Positions 1 to 5,917 of a DNA stretch of 5,977 bases are shown piece by piece. A program made the translations under genes and the position numbers. Within the stretch, counting starts at the first letter, position 1. Each line of letters starts with the position of its first letter. Location of the stretch: positions 1-5,977 of the forward strand of contig CAUZRD010000135.1 of assembly GCA_963582255.1 (NCBI GenBank), in the 5' to 3' direction. Source of the DNA: CAUZRD01 sp963582255. GTDB lineage: Bacteria; Pseudomonadota; Alphaproteobacteria; Rhizobiales; TMED25. The notes beneath the pieces were generated by a model. It had not been told where the DNA came from, made no database searches, and saw nothing but the letters and a program-made list of their open reading frames with translations.

Positions 1-1
1 C

Positions 2-58
2 TCAAGTGCCCGGCGGCAAGACTTAATCAACGCCTATTCGGCGATAGATGAAAACTAA
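2..58 (+). CDS. Possible C-terminal end of an upstream gene (partial)
   Basis: This frame is open from the left edge of the window and gives 18 residues ending in SAIDEN before a TAA at 56-58. It reads like a normal hydrophilic protein tail and has the same direction as the genes that follow, but 18 residues cannot identify a family. A second plus frame stops at 49-51, and a minus-strand ORF overlaps the region, so the true coding frame is uncertain. This is a weak call based only on an open frame at the edge. Confidence 0.25.
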   Translation, partial: SSARRQDLINAYSAIDEN

Positions 59-242
59 TGCTCAATCGGCGCTGCGTCAACACAAAGTCTTCGCCTACAA
101 ACTGTTCAAAACTGTTACGATATCGCTCTTCATTATAGCCCAGCGTATCCTTTCCATCGTTCTTCATCCAAATTTTACTCCAGCAATTATCGTGACAAGC
201 CATTGCGCTTGTGCAAAAAATTATACATATAAATACAGCCAC
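27..242 (-). CDS. Possible small ORF or gene remnant, unknown function
   Basis: I do not recognise this protein. From a GTG at 242 it would be 71 residues. A hydrophobic N-terminus (about residues 2-13) leads to a SAMAC sequence at residues 12-16, which vaguely resembles a secretion or lipoprotein signal but lacks the usual Leu of a lipobox. The remainder is polar and rich in acidic, aromatic and basic residues (for example EERYRNSFEQFVGEDF) and ends in PNRR. That composition looks more protein-like than the plus-strand frame across the same bases. No convincing ribosome binding site precedes the GTG or the ATG at 203. A shorter start at the ATG at 167 would give 46 residues. It could be a small secreted protein, a decayed gene end, or chance. 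Confidence 0.22.
   Translation of the reverse strand: MAVFICIIFCTSAMACHDNCWSKIWMKNDGKDTLGYNEERYRNSFEQFVGEDFVLTQRRLSISFHLSPNRR
203..233 (+). promoter_or_regulatory. Weak promoter-like pair upstream of the aminotransferase
   Basis: TTGCGC at 203-208 could act as a -35 and TATAAA at 228-233 as a -10, with a 19-base spacer that is slightly long. TATACA at 222-227 is another possible -10 but leaves only 13 bases. The stretch 214-235 is the most AT-rich part of the leader and lies 55-85 bases before the start codon, a sensible place for a promoter. Further up, AAACTGTT occurs twice (99-106 and 109-116), spaced one helical turn apart, which could be a binding site or chance. Confidence 0.25.
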
Positions 243-275
243 AACGGCAGTATGGCTTGGCTAAAATTTCAAATT

Positions 276-283
276 AGGGGGGG
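276..283 (+). promoter_or_regulatory. Strong G-rich ribosome binding site that sets the aminotransferase start
   Basis: An A followed by seven consecutive G residues (277-283) lies four bases before the ATG at 288. This is the only good Shine-Dalgarno match near the 5' end of the frame. It supports starting the protein at 288 rather than at the in-frame ATGs at 48 or 252. Confidence 0.6.
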
Positions 284-287
284 TCAA

Positions 288-1511
288 ATGCGTCACCTCA
301 ATGCGGCGGCACTTGGCGGTGCTTCACATGTTGCCAATTATGTAGCTTCCGCAAAGCCATACACAAAACAGCAGTCCATCAATTTCATCGACCTAAAAAC
401 CCAGCATGAGCGGATCGGCGACAGAATTAGTGAAAGAATCAACCAAGTTTTTGCCAGTGGACATTTTATTATGGGCCCACTCATTGATGAACTCGAGCAG
501 AAGCTTGCTATCTACACCGGAACACAGCACGCGGTCGCGGTATCAAGCGGAACCGACGCACTATTTATCTCTCTACTGGCGCGCGGCATCGGTGCAGGCG
601 ATGCCGTTTTCATTCCAGGATTTACATTCTCCGCGACCGCTGAAGTTATAGTATTGGCAGGCGCAACACCGGTATTTGTTGATGTTGAAGTCGACACGTT
701 CAATATCTGTGCAGCTGACCTCAGACAGCAGATCGCCACGATTAAAAAAGAAGATCGTCTCCGGCCGGCCGCCATCATGGCAGTCGATTTATTCGGGTTG
801 CCCGCCGATTACCAAGCGCTGCGTACAATTTGCGACGAGCACGGCCTGTATCTTATTGGTGACGCCGCCCAATCCTTTGGCGCCTCCCAGAACAATCCCG
901 GTCACAAAGTCCAACGCGTCGGTTCTCTTGCCGATGTAACCGCAACCAGTTTCTATCCATCAAAGCCACTTGGCTGTTACGGTGACGGTGGCGCAATATT
1001 CACCAATGATGGCGATCTCGCCAACATTTTGAGATCGATCCGTAGTCACGGTGAAGGTAACGGTGCCTATGACAACGTGCGCGTGGGCGTGAACGGGCGA
1101 CTGGATGCTATTCAGGCGGCGGTGCTGCTTGAAAAGCTCGAAATATTCGATGATGAACTGAGAAGTCGCATCCGCATTGCAAATACCTATTCACAATATT
1201 TGAGAGATTATGTGGGCATCCCACAGGTGCCAGACAATACATATCCAAGCTGGGCACAATATACCATTTGCACCACCAAACGTGATATTCTGCAAGCTTC
1301 ATTAAAAACCGCTAATATCCCTACAATGATCTACTATCCTCGTCCAATGCATTTTCAGCCCGCTTATGCCATCTACGGAAATGGCCCCGGATCTCTGCCT
1401 ACATCTGAACGCCTTTGTAATGAAGTGATCAGCCTTCCATTCCATCCTTATCTTAAAAATGATGAAATCAGTTGCATTGTGGATACTATTAAAACAAGCA
1501 TCGGCGCCTAA
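288..1511 (+). CDS. DegT/DnrJ/EryC1-family PLP sugar aminotransferase, WbpE-like
   Basis: A pyridoxal-phosphate enzyme expected to transfer an amino group from glutamate to a keto group on a nucleotide sugar in the cytoplasm, feeding glycan synthesis. The 407-residue product has the family core from NFIDLKTQ (residues 32-39). SSGTDAL (86-92) binds the cofactor phosphate, GDAAQSFGA (191-199) supplies Asp192 for the pyridine nitrogen, and SFYPSKPLGCYGDGGA (221-236) contains the Schiff-base Lys226. GVNGRLDAIQAA (267-278) follows, and the C-terminal substrate region has MIYYPRPMH and SLPFHPYL. The run of matches resembles Pseudomonas WbpE, the UDP-3-keto-GlcNAc-uronate aminotransferase, but I infer the substrate only from that resemblance. 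The start at 288 has a strong ribosome binding site. The first 31 residues precede the usual family start and resemble no domain I know. No other sugar gene is visible here, so its pathway is unknown. Confidence 0.9.
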   Translation: MRHLNAAALGGASHVANYVASAKPYTKQQSINFIDLKTQHERIGDRISERINQVFASGHFIMGPLIDELEQKLAIYTGTQHAVAVSSGTDALFISLLARGIGAGDAVFIPGFTFSATAEVIVLAGATPVFVDVEVDTFNICAADLRQQIATIKKEDRLRPAAIMAVDLFGLPADYQALRTICDEHGLYLIGDAAQSFGASQNNPGHKVQRVGSLADVTATSFYPSKPLGCYGDGGAIFTNDGDLANILRSIRSHGEGNGAYDNVRVGVNGRLDAIQAAVLLEKLEIFDDELRSRIRIANTYSQYLRDYVGIPQVPDNTYPSWAQYTICTTKRDILQASLKTANIPTMIYYPRPMHFQPAYAIYGNGPGSLPTSERLCNEVISLPFHPYLKNDEISCIVDTIKTSIGA

Positions 1512-1599
1512 GCTCTAGAACACCGGAACAACCAACCCTCCTATCCTCCCGGTAAAGGCAACGCTGTATTTTTTGACCAAGATTGGCCATATAGCCATC

Positions 1600-2496
1600 A
1601 TGAACGGCTTAATCGGAATTCCATTTACAAAAATGAACGGCCTCGGTAATGACTTTGTTATTATCGATGCACGCACGCGAACAATTGAACTATCACCTCA
1701 AACAGTTTTGCACATTGCCGATCGAGATCGCGGCATTGGCTGCGATCAACTTATCCGCCTAGAGACAGGTAAAGATGCCTCCACATTCATGCGCATCTGG
1801 AATGCAGATGGCAACGAGGTTGACGTTTGCGGAAATGCAACTCGCTGCATTGCCTGGATTCTGATGGAGGAAATCGGCGAGGATCAAGTCTCGATTTACT
1901 CCAATGCCGGTACATTCAATTGCACTCGCGCAAAAGCGCCAATGTCAATTTCAGTCGACATGGGATGCCCTCGTGTTAACTGGCAAGATATACCCCTATC
2001 AGAGCCATTCTCCGACACCCGCACGATCGAACTTCATGTCGAATTCACCGATGCACCACTCCTTCATAGTCCGAGCGTGATCAATGTTGGCAATCCACAT
2101 TGCATCTTCTGGGTTGATGATATCACAGCTCATGACCTTGGAAAGATCGGACGGTCGCTTGAACATCATCCCCTATTCCCCGATCGTGCTAATATCAGCC
2201 TAGCGCAAGTGATAACGGCAAAGACCCTGGCATTAAGGGTTTGGGAGCGTGGAACAGGTCTAACCAAGGCCTGCGGTACTGCCGCCTGCGCGGCTACGGT
2301 TGCCGCCCACCGCAAGTGTCTTACCGACCGTGAGGTCGATGTTATGCTCCCGGGAGGAGTTCTCAGCATCGATTGGAGGTCCGACGATCATATTATGATG
2401 ACCGGTCCGATAGCTTTTGAGTATAGCGGTATTATTCCTAATGAGCTGATAGAAGTGACCACAACTAACACACAACAAACGGCACAACATGGCTGA
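1600..2496 (+). CDS. dapF: Diaminopimelate epimerase
   Basis: Converts LL- to meso-diaminopimelate, the precursor of lysine and of the peptidoglycan cross-link, by a cofactor-free two-cysteine mechanism. The 298-residue product opens with FTKMNGLGNDFVIID (residues 9-23), the family signature. Catalytic Cys78 lies in DVCGNATRC (75-83) and Cys225 in KACGTAACA (223-231). NVGNPHCIF (162-170) and WERGTG (215-220) line the substrate pocket. I chose the ATG at 1600. An in-frame TTG at 1573 would add nine residues, and the ATG at 1633 would begin directly at the signature; none has a clear ribosome binding site. Length fits the family (about 275-295). An 88-base gap separates it from the aminotransferase, and its last 8 bases overlap mtaB. 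The C-terminal tail, about residues 283-298, is polar and Thr/Gln-rich, and probably not part of the fold. Confidence 0.95.
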   Translation: MNGLIGIPFTKMNGLGNDFVIIDARTRTIELSPQTVLHIADRDRGIGCDQLIRLETGKDASTFMRIWNADGNEVDVCGNATRCIAWILMEEIGEDQVSIYSNAGTFNCTRAKAPMSISVDMGCPRVNWQDIPLSEPFSDTRTIELHVEFTDAPLLHSPSVINVGNPHCIFWVDDITAHDLGKIGRSLEHHPLFPDRANISLAQVITAKTLALRVWERGTGLTKACGTAACAATVAAHRKCLTDREVDVMLPGGVLSIDWRSDDHIMMTGPIAFEYSGIIPNELIEVTTTNTQQTAQHG

Positions 2497-3787
2497 TACC
2501 AAAACCGGCAGCAAAAATAATTTTATTACCTTCGGATGCAGACTGAATGCATTCGAAACTGAGGTGATGCGTGACCATGCAGGCAGTGCCGGGGTTGAAA
2601 ATACCATTTTCATAAATAGCTGTGCGGTTACCACCGAAGCAGTGCGCCAGGCGCGTCAGAAAATCAGAAAAGCCAGCCGCGACAACCCGGATGCCCGCAT
2701 TGTTGTGACTGGATGCGCGGCACAGATCGACCCAAGCCAGTTCAGCACCATGCCCGAGGTCCACCTTATAATCGGAAATGTGGAAAAGGGTACACGCCAA
2801 ACATACGAGCGTCTGGCTGCTGACAAGAATAATTCCAGCAGCAACCGCGATACACCTCTCGTGCAAGTAAGTAATATTATGCACGCAGAAAATACGCCGC
2901 TTCACCGTATTTCTGGCTTTACAAAACGCACTCGTGCATTCGTTCAAATTCAAAACGGTTGCGATCACAGATGCACATTCTGTGTTATTCCTTTCGGTCG
3001 CGGTCCTTCGCGCTCTATCGTGCCTGGCGATGTAATTGCCCAGATCCGCCAGCACGTCGATGCTGGCATTGCCGAAGTGATCTTGACCGGGGTCGATATC
3101 ACGTCTTACGGCACCGACCTTACCGGCACTCCAAGTCTTGGTTCACTGGTCAAGTCTATCTTAAAAACCATACCTAAACTTGCCCGCTTACGCCTTTCCT
3201 CAATCGACTCGGTCGAAGTTGATGCCGATCTTTTTGATGCCCTGGCACATGAAGAACGCCTGATGCCCCATCTACATCTCTCGCTGCAATCAGGTGACAG
3301 CATGATCCTCAAGCGCATGAAGCGCCGCCATTCACCACAACGGGCCGTTGAATTTTGCCAAAAGGCGCGCGATCTACGCTCCGATATCGTCTTTGGTGCC
3401 GATCTTATCGCCGGGTTCCCAACCGAAACTGACCAGATGTTTGAGAATTCCCTTACCCACGTCACCGAATGCGACTTAACTCAACTTCATGTGTTTCCCT
3501 ATTCCCCCCGCCCCGGCACACCGGCGGCCCTCATGCCGCAATTACCGCGAGCTGAAATCACATCTAGAGCCAAACGTTTGCGTGATATGGGTGATAAAGT
3601 GCACCAGCGCTTCTTGCTTGCCCAAAAGGGCATGGTACGTCAGATTCTGATCGAACGCCCTGGTTTTGGCTATAGCGAGCATTTTGCCAAGGTGGAACTA
3701 CCTCAGCGAGATAATTCTGGCGAAGTGATCTCCGCTCGCATTACTGGTGCACGTAATAACATGCTAAACGCGGAATATCTGAGGTGA
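2489..3787 (+). CDS. mtaB: tRNA t6A37 methylthiotransferase (radical SAM)
   Basis: Adds a methylthio group to N6-threonylcarbamoyladenosine at position 37 of ANN-decoding tRNAs, using two iron-sulphur clusters and S-adenosylmethionine. In 432 residues the three parts of the family are visible. The N-terminal MTTase domain has cluster ligands Cys17 (FGCRLN), Cys45 (NSCAV) and Cys76 (TGCAAQ). The radical SAM core has Cys158, Cys162 and Cys165 in NGCDHRCTFC, followed by IPFGRGPSRS and GFPTET. A TRAM-like RNA-binding tail spans about residues 372-432. GRGPSRS and the position next to ftsY favour MtaB over MiaB or RimO. The ATG overlaps the dapF stop by 8 bases and the stop overlaps the ftsY start by 4, so translation is probably coupled. 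No internal promoter is obvious. Confidence 0.92.
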   Translation: MADTKTGSKNNFITFGCRLNAFETEVMRDHAGSAGVENTIFINSCAVTTEAVRQARQKIRKASRDNPDARIVVTGCAAQIDPSQFSTMPEVHLIIGNVEKGTRQTYERLAADKNNSSSNRDTPLVQVSNIMHAENTPLHRISGFTKRTRAFVQIQNGCDHRCTFCVIPFGRGPSRSIVPGDVIAQIRQHVDAGIAEVILTGVDITSYGTDLTGTPSLGSLVKSILKTIPKLARLRLSSIDSVEVDADLFDALAHEERLMPHLHLSLQSGDSMILKRMKRRHSPQRAVEFCQKARDLRSDIVFGADLIAGFPTETDQMFENSLTHVTECDLTQLHVFPYSPRPGTPAALMPQLPRAEITSRAKRLRDMGDKVHQRFLLAQKGMVRQILIERPGFGYSEHFAKVELPQRDNSGEVISARITGARNNMLNAEYLR

Positions 3788-4920
3788 GTTTAACGCGCCC
3801 GCGCCTGCTCGGCCGTCTTTTTCGCGGTGGCAACAAAGACGCCGAACCACATACTAAGGCTGCTAAGGCTGCAACTGATCTTACCGTCCGACCACAGATT
3901 GCCGCGAACGAGTTAAACCCAAGCACTCCCACAGATGAACCCAACAGTAACCCTCAGATTATCGCGACCCAACACAGCTGGTTTAACCGGCTAAGGGATG
4001 GTCTAACCCGCTCGTCCTCGGCGCTTACCACTGGCATCACTCAGGTCTTTACCAAACGCCGACTTGACCAGGAGATGCTGGACCAGCTTGAAGATCTTCT
4101 GATTCAGGCTGACCTTGGTGTAGAAACATCGTTCGCCATCACTGAACGCCTGCGTAAGGAACGTTTTGACCGAGATACCAGTGCCCATGAAGTACTTGAA
4201 TTTGTCGCCGAAGAAATAACGAAGCGATTGGCCACAGTTGCCAAACCGCTTGAATTGCGGGCTGATATACAGCCTCATGTGATTTTGGTTGTCGGCGTCA
4301 ACGGCTCAGGTAAAACCACAACCATCGGAAAACTAGCCTCTGGCTTTACCCGAGATGGACTGTCAGTCATGTTGGCGGCTGGTGATACATTCCGCGCCGC
4401 AGCCATTGAGCAACTCGGCATATGGGGCGAGCGCGTAGGCGCACCTGTAGTTGCGCATGATATAGGCGCTGATCCCGCTAGTCTTGCATTTGATGCATTA
4501 GTGAAAGCGCAAGCCAATCAGACGGACGTCCTTTTGATTGATACCGCGGGCAGATTGCAAAATAAAACCGGGCTCATGGACGAGCTTGCCAAAATTATCC
4601 GCGTTTTGAAAAAGCTAGACAGTGAGGCCCCTCATTCGGTCCTTCTGGTTCTTGATGCTACAACTGGACAGAACGCTATATCGCAGGCCCAGGGCTTTTC
4701 TGATGTGGCTAATGTAACAGGTTTGATAATGACCAAGTTGGACGGGACCGCCCGTGGTGGCATTTTGGTAGCGATTGCCGAAAAATTTGCCCTGCCGGTT
4801 CATGCTATTGGGTTTGGAGAAAAAGTAGGCGATCTTGGTTTCTTTCACCCAGAAGAATTCGCCAGGGCAATCGTTGGTCTTACGGAAACTGCAAGATCTA
4901 CGGCAAGACCACTTGGCTAG
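3784..4920 (+). CDS. ftsY: Signal recognition particle receptor FtsY
   Basis: The SRP receptor GTPase; it pairs with Ffh at the inner membrane and hands ribosomes making membrane proteins to SecYEG. The 378-residue product starts at a GTG that overlaps the mtaB stop as GTGA. Residues 1-18 are basic and amphipathic and could touch lipid. Residues 19-64 form a low-complexity linker in place of the long acidic A domain of E. coli. HSWFNRLRDGLTRSS (64-78) begins the N domain and second lipid-binding helix. GTPase motifs are GVNGSGKT (171-178), DTFRAAA (201-207), DTAGR (253-257) and TKLDGTARGG (317-326). The closing loop reads GFGEKVGDLGFF (343-354); the usual acidic residue before DL is Gly349 and the Pro is Phe353, while D350, L351 and F354 are kept. 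No clear terminator follows. Downstream, ccmG faces it. Confidence 0.95.
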   Translation: MSLTRPRLLGRLFRGGNKDAEPHTKAAKAATDLTVRPQIAANELNPSTPTDEPNSNPQIIATQHSWFNRLRDGLTRSSSALTTGITQVFTKRRLDQEMLDQLEDLLIQADLGVETSFAITERLRKERFDRDTSAHEVLEFVAEEITKRLATVAKPLELRADIQPHVILVVGVNGSGKTTTIGKLASGFTRDGLSVMLAAGDTFRAAAIEQLGIWGERVGAPVVAHDIGADPASLAFDALVKAQANQTDVLLIDTAGRLQNKTGLMDELAKIIRVLKKLDSEAPHSVLLVLDATTGQNAISQAQGFSDVANVTGLIMTKLDGTARGGILVAIAEKFALPVHAIGFGEKVGDLGFFHPEEFARAIVGLTETARSTARPLG

Positions 4921-4982
4921 CTTATCGTCGTCAACGCGCTGGACTGTGATCCGCTACTCTATCAAAAATATGCTCCTGAAAG

Positions 4983-5135
4983 TCAGCATTTGGCAATATT
5001 TCTGCCAAGCTCCATCAAATACTGTCCCTGTTGTTGCTCAAGTAATTTGTTCTGCATGTCGAGCTTTTCTGCCTCTAACACCGCCCTGCGAGTCCCTACC
5101 TTCAGCCATCGCATCAGGTGACGGAAGGGTGCCAC
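4983..5135 (-). pseudogene. Possible remnant of a minus-strand gene, unknown function
   Basis: I do not recognise this. The minus frame from GTG at 5135 gives 50 residues, and its second half (AVLEAEKLDMQNKLLEQQQG and onward to RNIAKC) is a regular charged, Leu- and Gln-rich amphipathic helix with reasonable codons, like the coiled-coil end of a real protein. The frame is closed just upstream by stops at 5136-5141. A second minus frame from ATG at 5166 carries a plausible N-terminus (MSNKFSSHLIGG) through the overlap and stops at 5043-5045. A single frameshift would join the two into one small protein of roughly 60 residues. No ribosome binding site precedes either start. It lies downstream of ccmG on the same strand, so a decayed last operon gene is possible, as is chance. 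Confidence 0.2.
4990..5008. repeat. Inverted repeat, 6-bp stem and 7-base loop
   Basis: TTGGCA at 4990-4995 pairs with TGCCAA at 5003-5008 around an AT-rich loop, 70 bases after the ftsY stop. There is no run of T after it on either strand, so it is a poor factor-independent terminator. It could stabilise a transcript end. Confidence 0.35.
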
Positions 5136-5194
5136 CTATCAGGTGGCTTGAGAACTTATTCGACATTAGTTGCAAAGGGACCCGCCTATAGGGC
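5083..5194. ncRNA. Candidate branched RNA structure
   Basis: The two ends of this stretch are complementary. GCCCT (5083-5087) pairs with AGGGC (5190-5194), GCG (5088-5090) with CGC (5183-5185) and GTCCCT (5092-5097) with AGGGAC (5176-5181). That makes 14 base pairs with one A/C mismatch and a 4-base bulge. Inside, three hairpins fit without conflict: CCTTC/GAAGG (5099-5103 with 5124-5128), GCCACCT/AGGTGGC (5131-5137 with 5141-5147) and AACT-AT/AT-AGTT (5153-5159 with 5165-5171). I match it to no known family; it does not look like SRP RNA, tmRNA or RNase P. The strand is unknown. On the minus strand a TAAAAT at 5216-5211 sits a suitable distance upstream for a -10, without a good -35. It may also be chance or the 3' end of a messenger. 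Confidence 0.25.
5131..5147. repeat. Perfect hairpin, 7-bp stem and 3-base loop
   Basis: GCCACCT and AGGTGGC flank ATC. The stem is G+C-rich but is not followed by a T-run on either strand, so a simple terminator is unlikely. It is one arm of the larger fold at 5083-5194. The octamer ATCAGGTG occurs at 5113-5120 and again at 5138-5145, so CACCT at 5133-5137 could pair with either copy. Confidence 0.5.
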
Positions 5195-5255
5195 TAGCAA
5201 GGAAAGCGGTATTTTATTGCTGATTTTGTAACCCTAGAAATAAAAATACTTAACC

Positions 5256-5288
5256 ATTTCAATCTAAGTCACTTAGAATATTTGAAAT
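5256..5288 (-). terminator. Hairpin downstream of ccmG, weak terminator candidate
   Basis: ATTTCAATCTAAG (5256-5268) pairs with CTTAGA (5272-5277) and TTGAAAT (5282-5288), a 13-bp stem with a 3-base loop and a 4-base bulge. It lies about 38 bases past the ccmG stop. Read on the minus strand it is followed after about eight bases by a T-rich stretch (TATTTTTATTT, 5248-5238). The stem is AT-rich and the T-run is not adjacent, so termination is possible but not convincing. The nearby ATATTTGAAATAT (5278-5290) is a 13-base palindrome that overlaps the stem. Confidence 0.35.
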
Positions 5289-5326
5289 ATAGGCAAACGC
5301 CTGATCTAGGATAAGCTGACGGCCAG

Positions 5327-5905
5327 TCACTGTTCCCGCCGACCACGAATAACCGGAAGTATATTTTCTTCGATAAAGAGCGGGCTCAGCGGACCCACGT
5401 GCTTTTTCTGAATAATGCCTTCATTATCGACCACAAAGGTTTCAGGCACACCGTAAACACCCCAATCTATCGCCGCGCGACCTTTCTCATCAACACCAAC
5501 TGCCTGGTATGGATTGCCGAGGGAGCCAAGGAATTTCCGTCCGTTTTCCGGCTCATCCTTGTAGTTTATACCAACGACCCGAAGTCCAGCTGCTCTCATT
5601 TGCATCAATAGCGGATGTTCCTGGCGGCAAGGGCCGCACCATGACGCCCAGATATTGACCACAGTTACGCCTGACCCACTGAGATCAGCACTAACAAGCC
5701 CTGGAACCTGAGCCCCTTCACGACTTAAACCTGCAAGTGGTTCAAGAACAAATTCAGGTACCCGGCTGCCTTCAAGTGCAGAGGGAATGATAGCAGGATC
5801 ACTCGATTTTAGTGATGTAAAAAAGCCAAACGCAAGAGCTGAGAACACAAAAACCGGCACCAAAGTCCATAATAGCGGATTTGGGGGTGATTTTTCCTGG
5901 ATCAT
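5327..5905 (-). CDS. ccmG: Cytochrome c maturation thiol:disulfide oxidoreductase CcmG/DsbE
   Basis: A membrane-anchored periplasmic thioredoxin-like protein that passes electrons from CcdA or DsbD to the apocytochrome c maturation machinery so that the haem-binding CXXCH thiols stay reduced. The 192-residue product has an uncleaved signal anchor at about residues 11-30 (LLWTLVPVFVFSALAFGFF). The domain follows, with VPEFVLEPL (49-57), VVNIWASWCGPC (82-93; active Cys90 and Cys93), VVGINYKDE (110-118) and the cis-proline loop GVPETFVVD (152-160, Pro154). GVYGVPE and WCGPC separate it from general thioredoxins. Length is normal (about 175-200). It is convergent with ftsY, as in other alphaproteobacteria, where ccmA-B-C-D lie upstream of it; those genes would be beyond the right edge. 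The ATG at 5905 has only a weak GGCGA ribosome binding site. Confidence 0.93.
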   Translation of the reverse strand: MIQEKSPPNPLLWTLVPVFVFSALAFGFFTSLKSSDPAIIPSALEGSRVPEFVLEPLAGLSREGAQVPGLVSADLSGSGVTVVNIWASWCGPCRQEHPLLMQMRAAGLRVVGINYKDEPENGRKFLGSLGNPYQAVGVDEKGRAAIDWGVYGVPETFVVDNEGIIQKKHVGPLSPLFIEENILPVIRGRREQ

Positions 5906-5917
5906 ATTAAATCGCCA

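Larger units (their letters stand above)
4921..5326. other. Convergent intergenic region between ftsY and ccmG, no firm gene
   Basis: These 406 bases hold no ORF I can assign. The only long plus-strand frame (4835-5191) starts inside ftsY and looks random. The region does contain inverted repeats at 4990-5008, 5083-5194, 5131-5147 and 5256-5288, plus a short coding-like minus-strand frame at 4983-5135. The stretch 5210-5295 is clearly AT-rich and 5081-5200 is richer in G+C. In relatives with this gene order a septation protein gene (ispZ) commonly lies here; I see no trace of its membrane helices in any frame. Confidence 0.6.

Noticed and set aside
48..287. An 80-residue N-terminal extension of the aminotransferase starting at ATG 48
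   Set aside because: It has no ribosome binding site, a composition unlike a protein, and no counterpart in the family, while a strong site precedes ATG 288.
1523..1574. ACCGG/CCGGT pairing followed by TTTTTT as a terminator between the aminotransferase and dapF
   Set aside because: The stem is only five pairs with a loop of about 21 bases, and the T-run is some 15 bases beyond it.
1573..1602. TTGACC at 1573-1578 as a -35 for dapF
   Set aside because: No reasonable -10 lies 16-18 bases on, and transcription would begin after the likely start codon.
2465..3055. A 196-residue minus-strand frame within mtaB
   Set aside because: It lies opposite a gene with all its catalytic motifs in the correct frame; its translation shows no recognisable domain and is best explained as a shadow.
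4835..5191. A 118-residue plus-strand frame across the end of ftsY and the intergenic region
   Set aside because: It starts inside ftsY in another frame, has no ribosome binding site and reads as random sequence rich in Cys, Ser and Pro.
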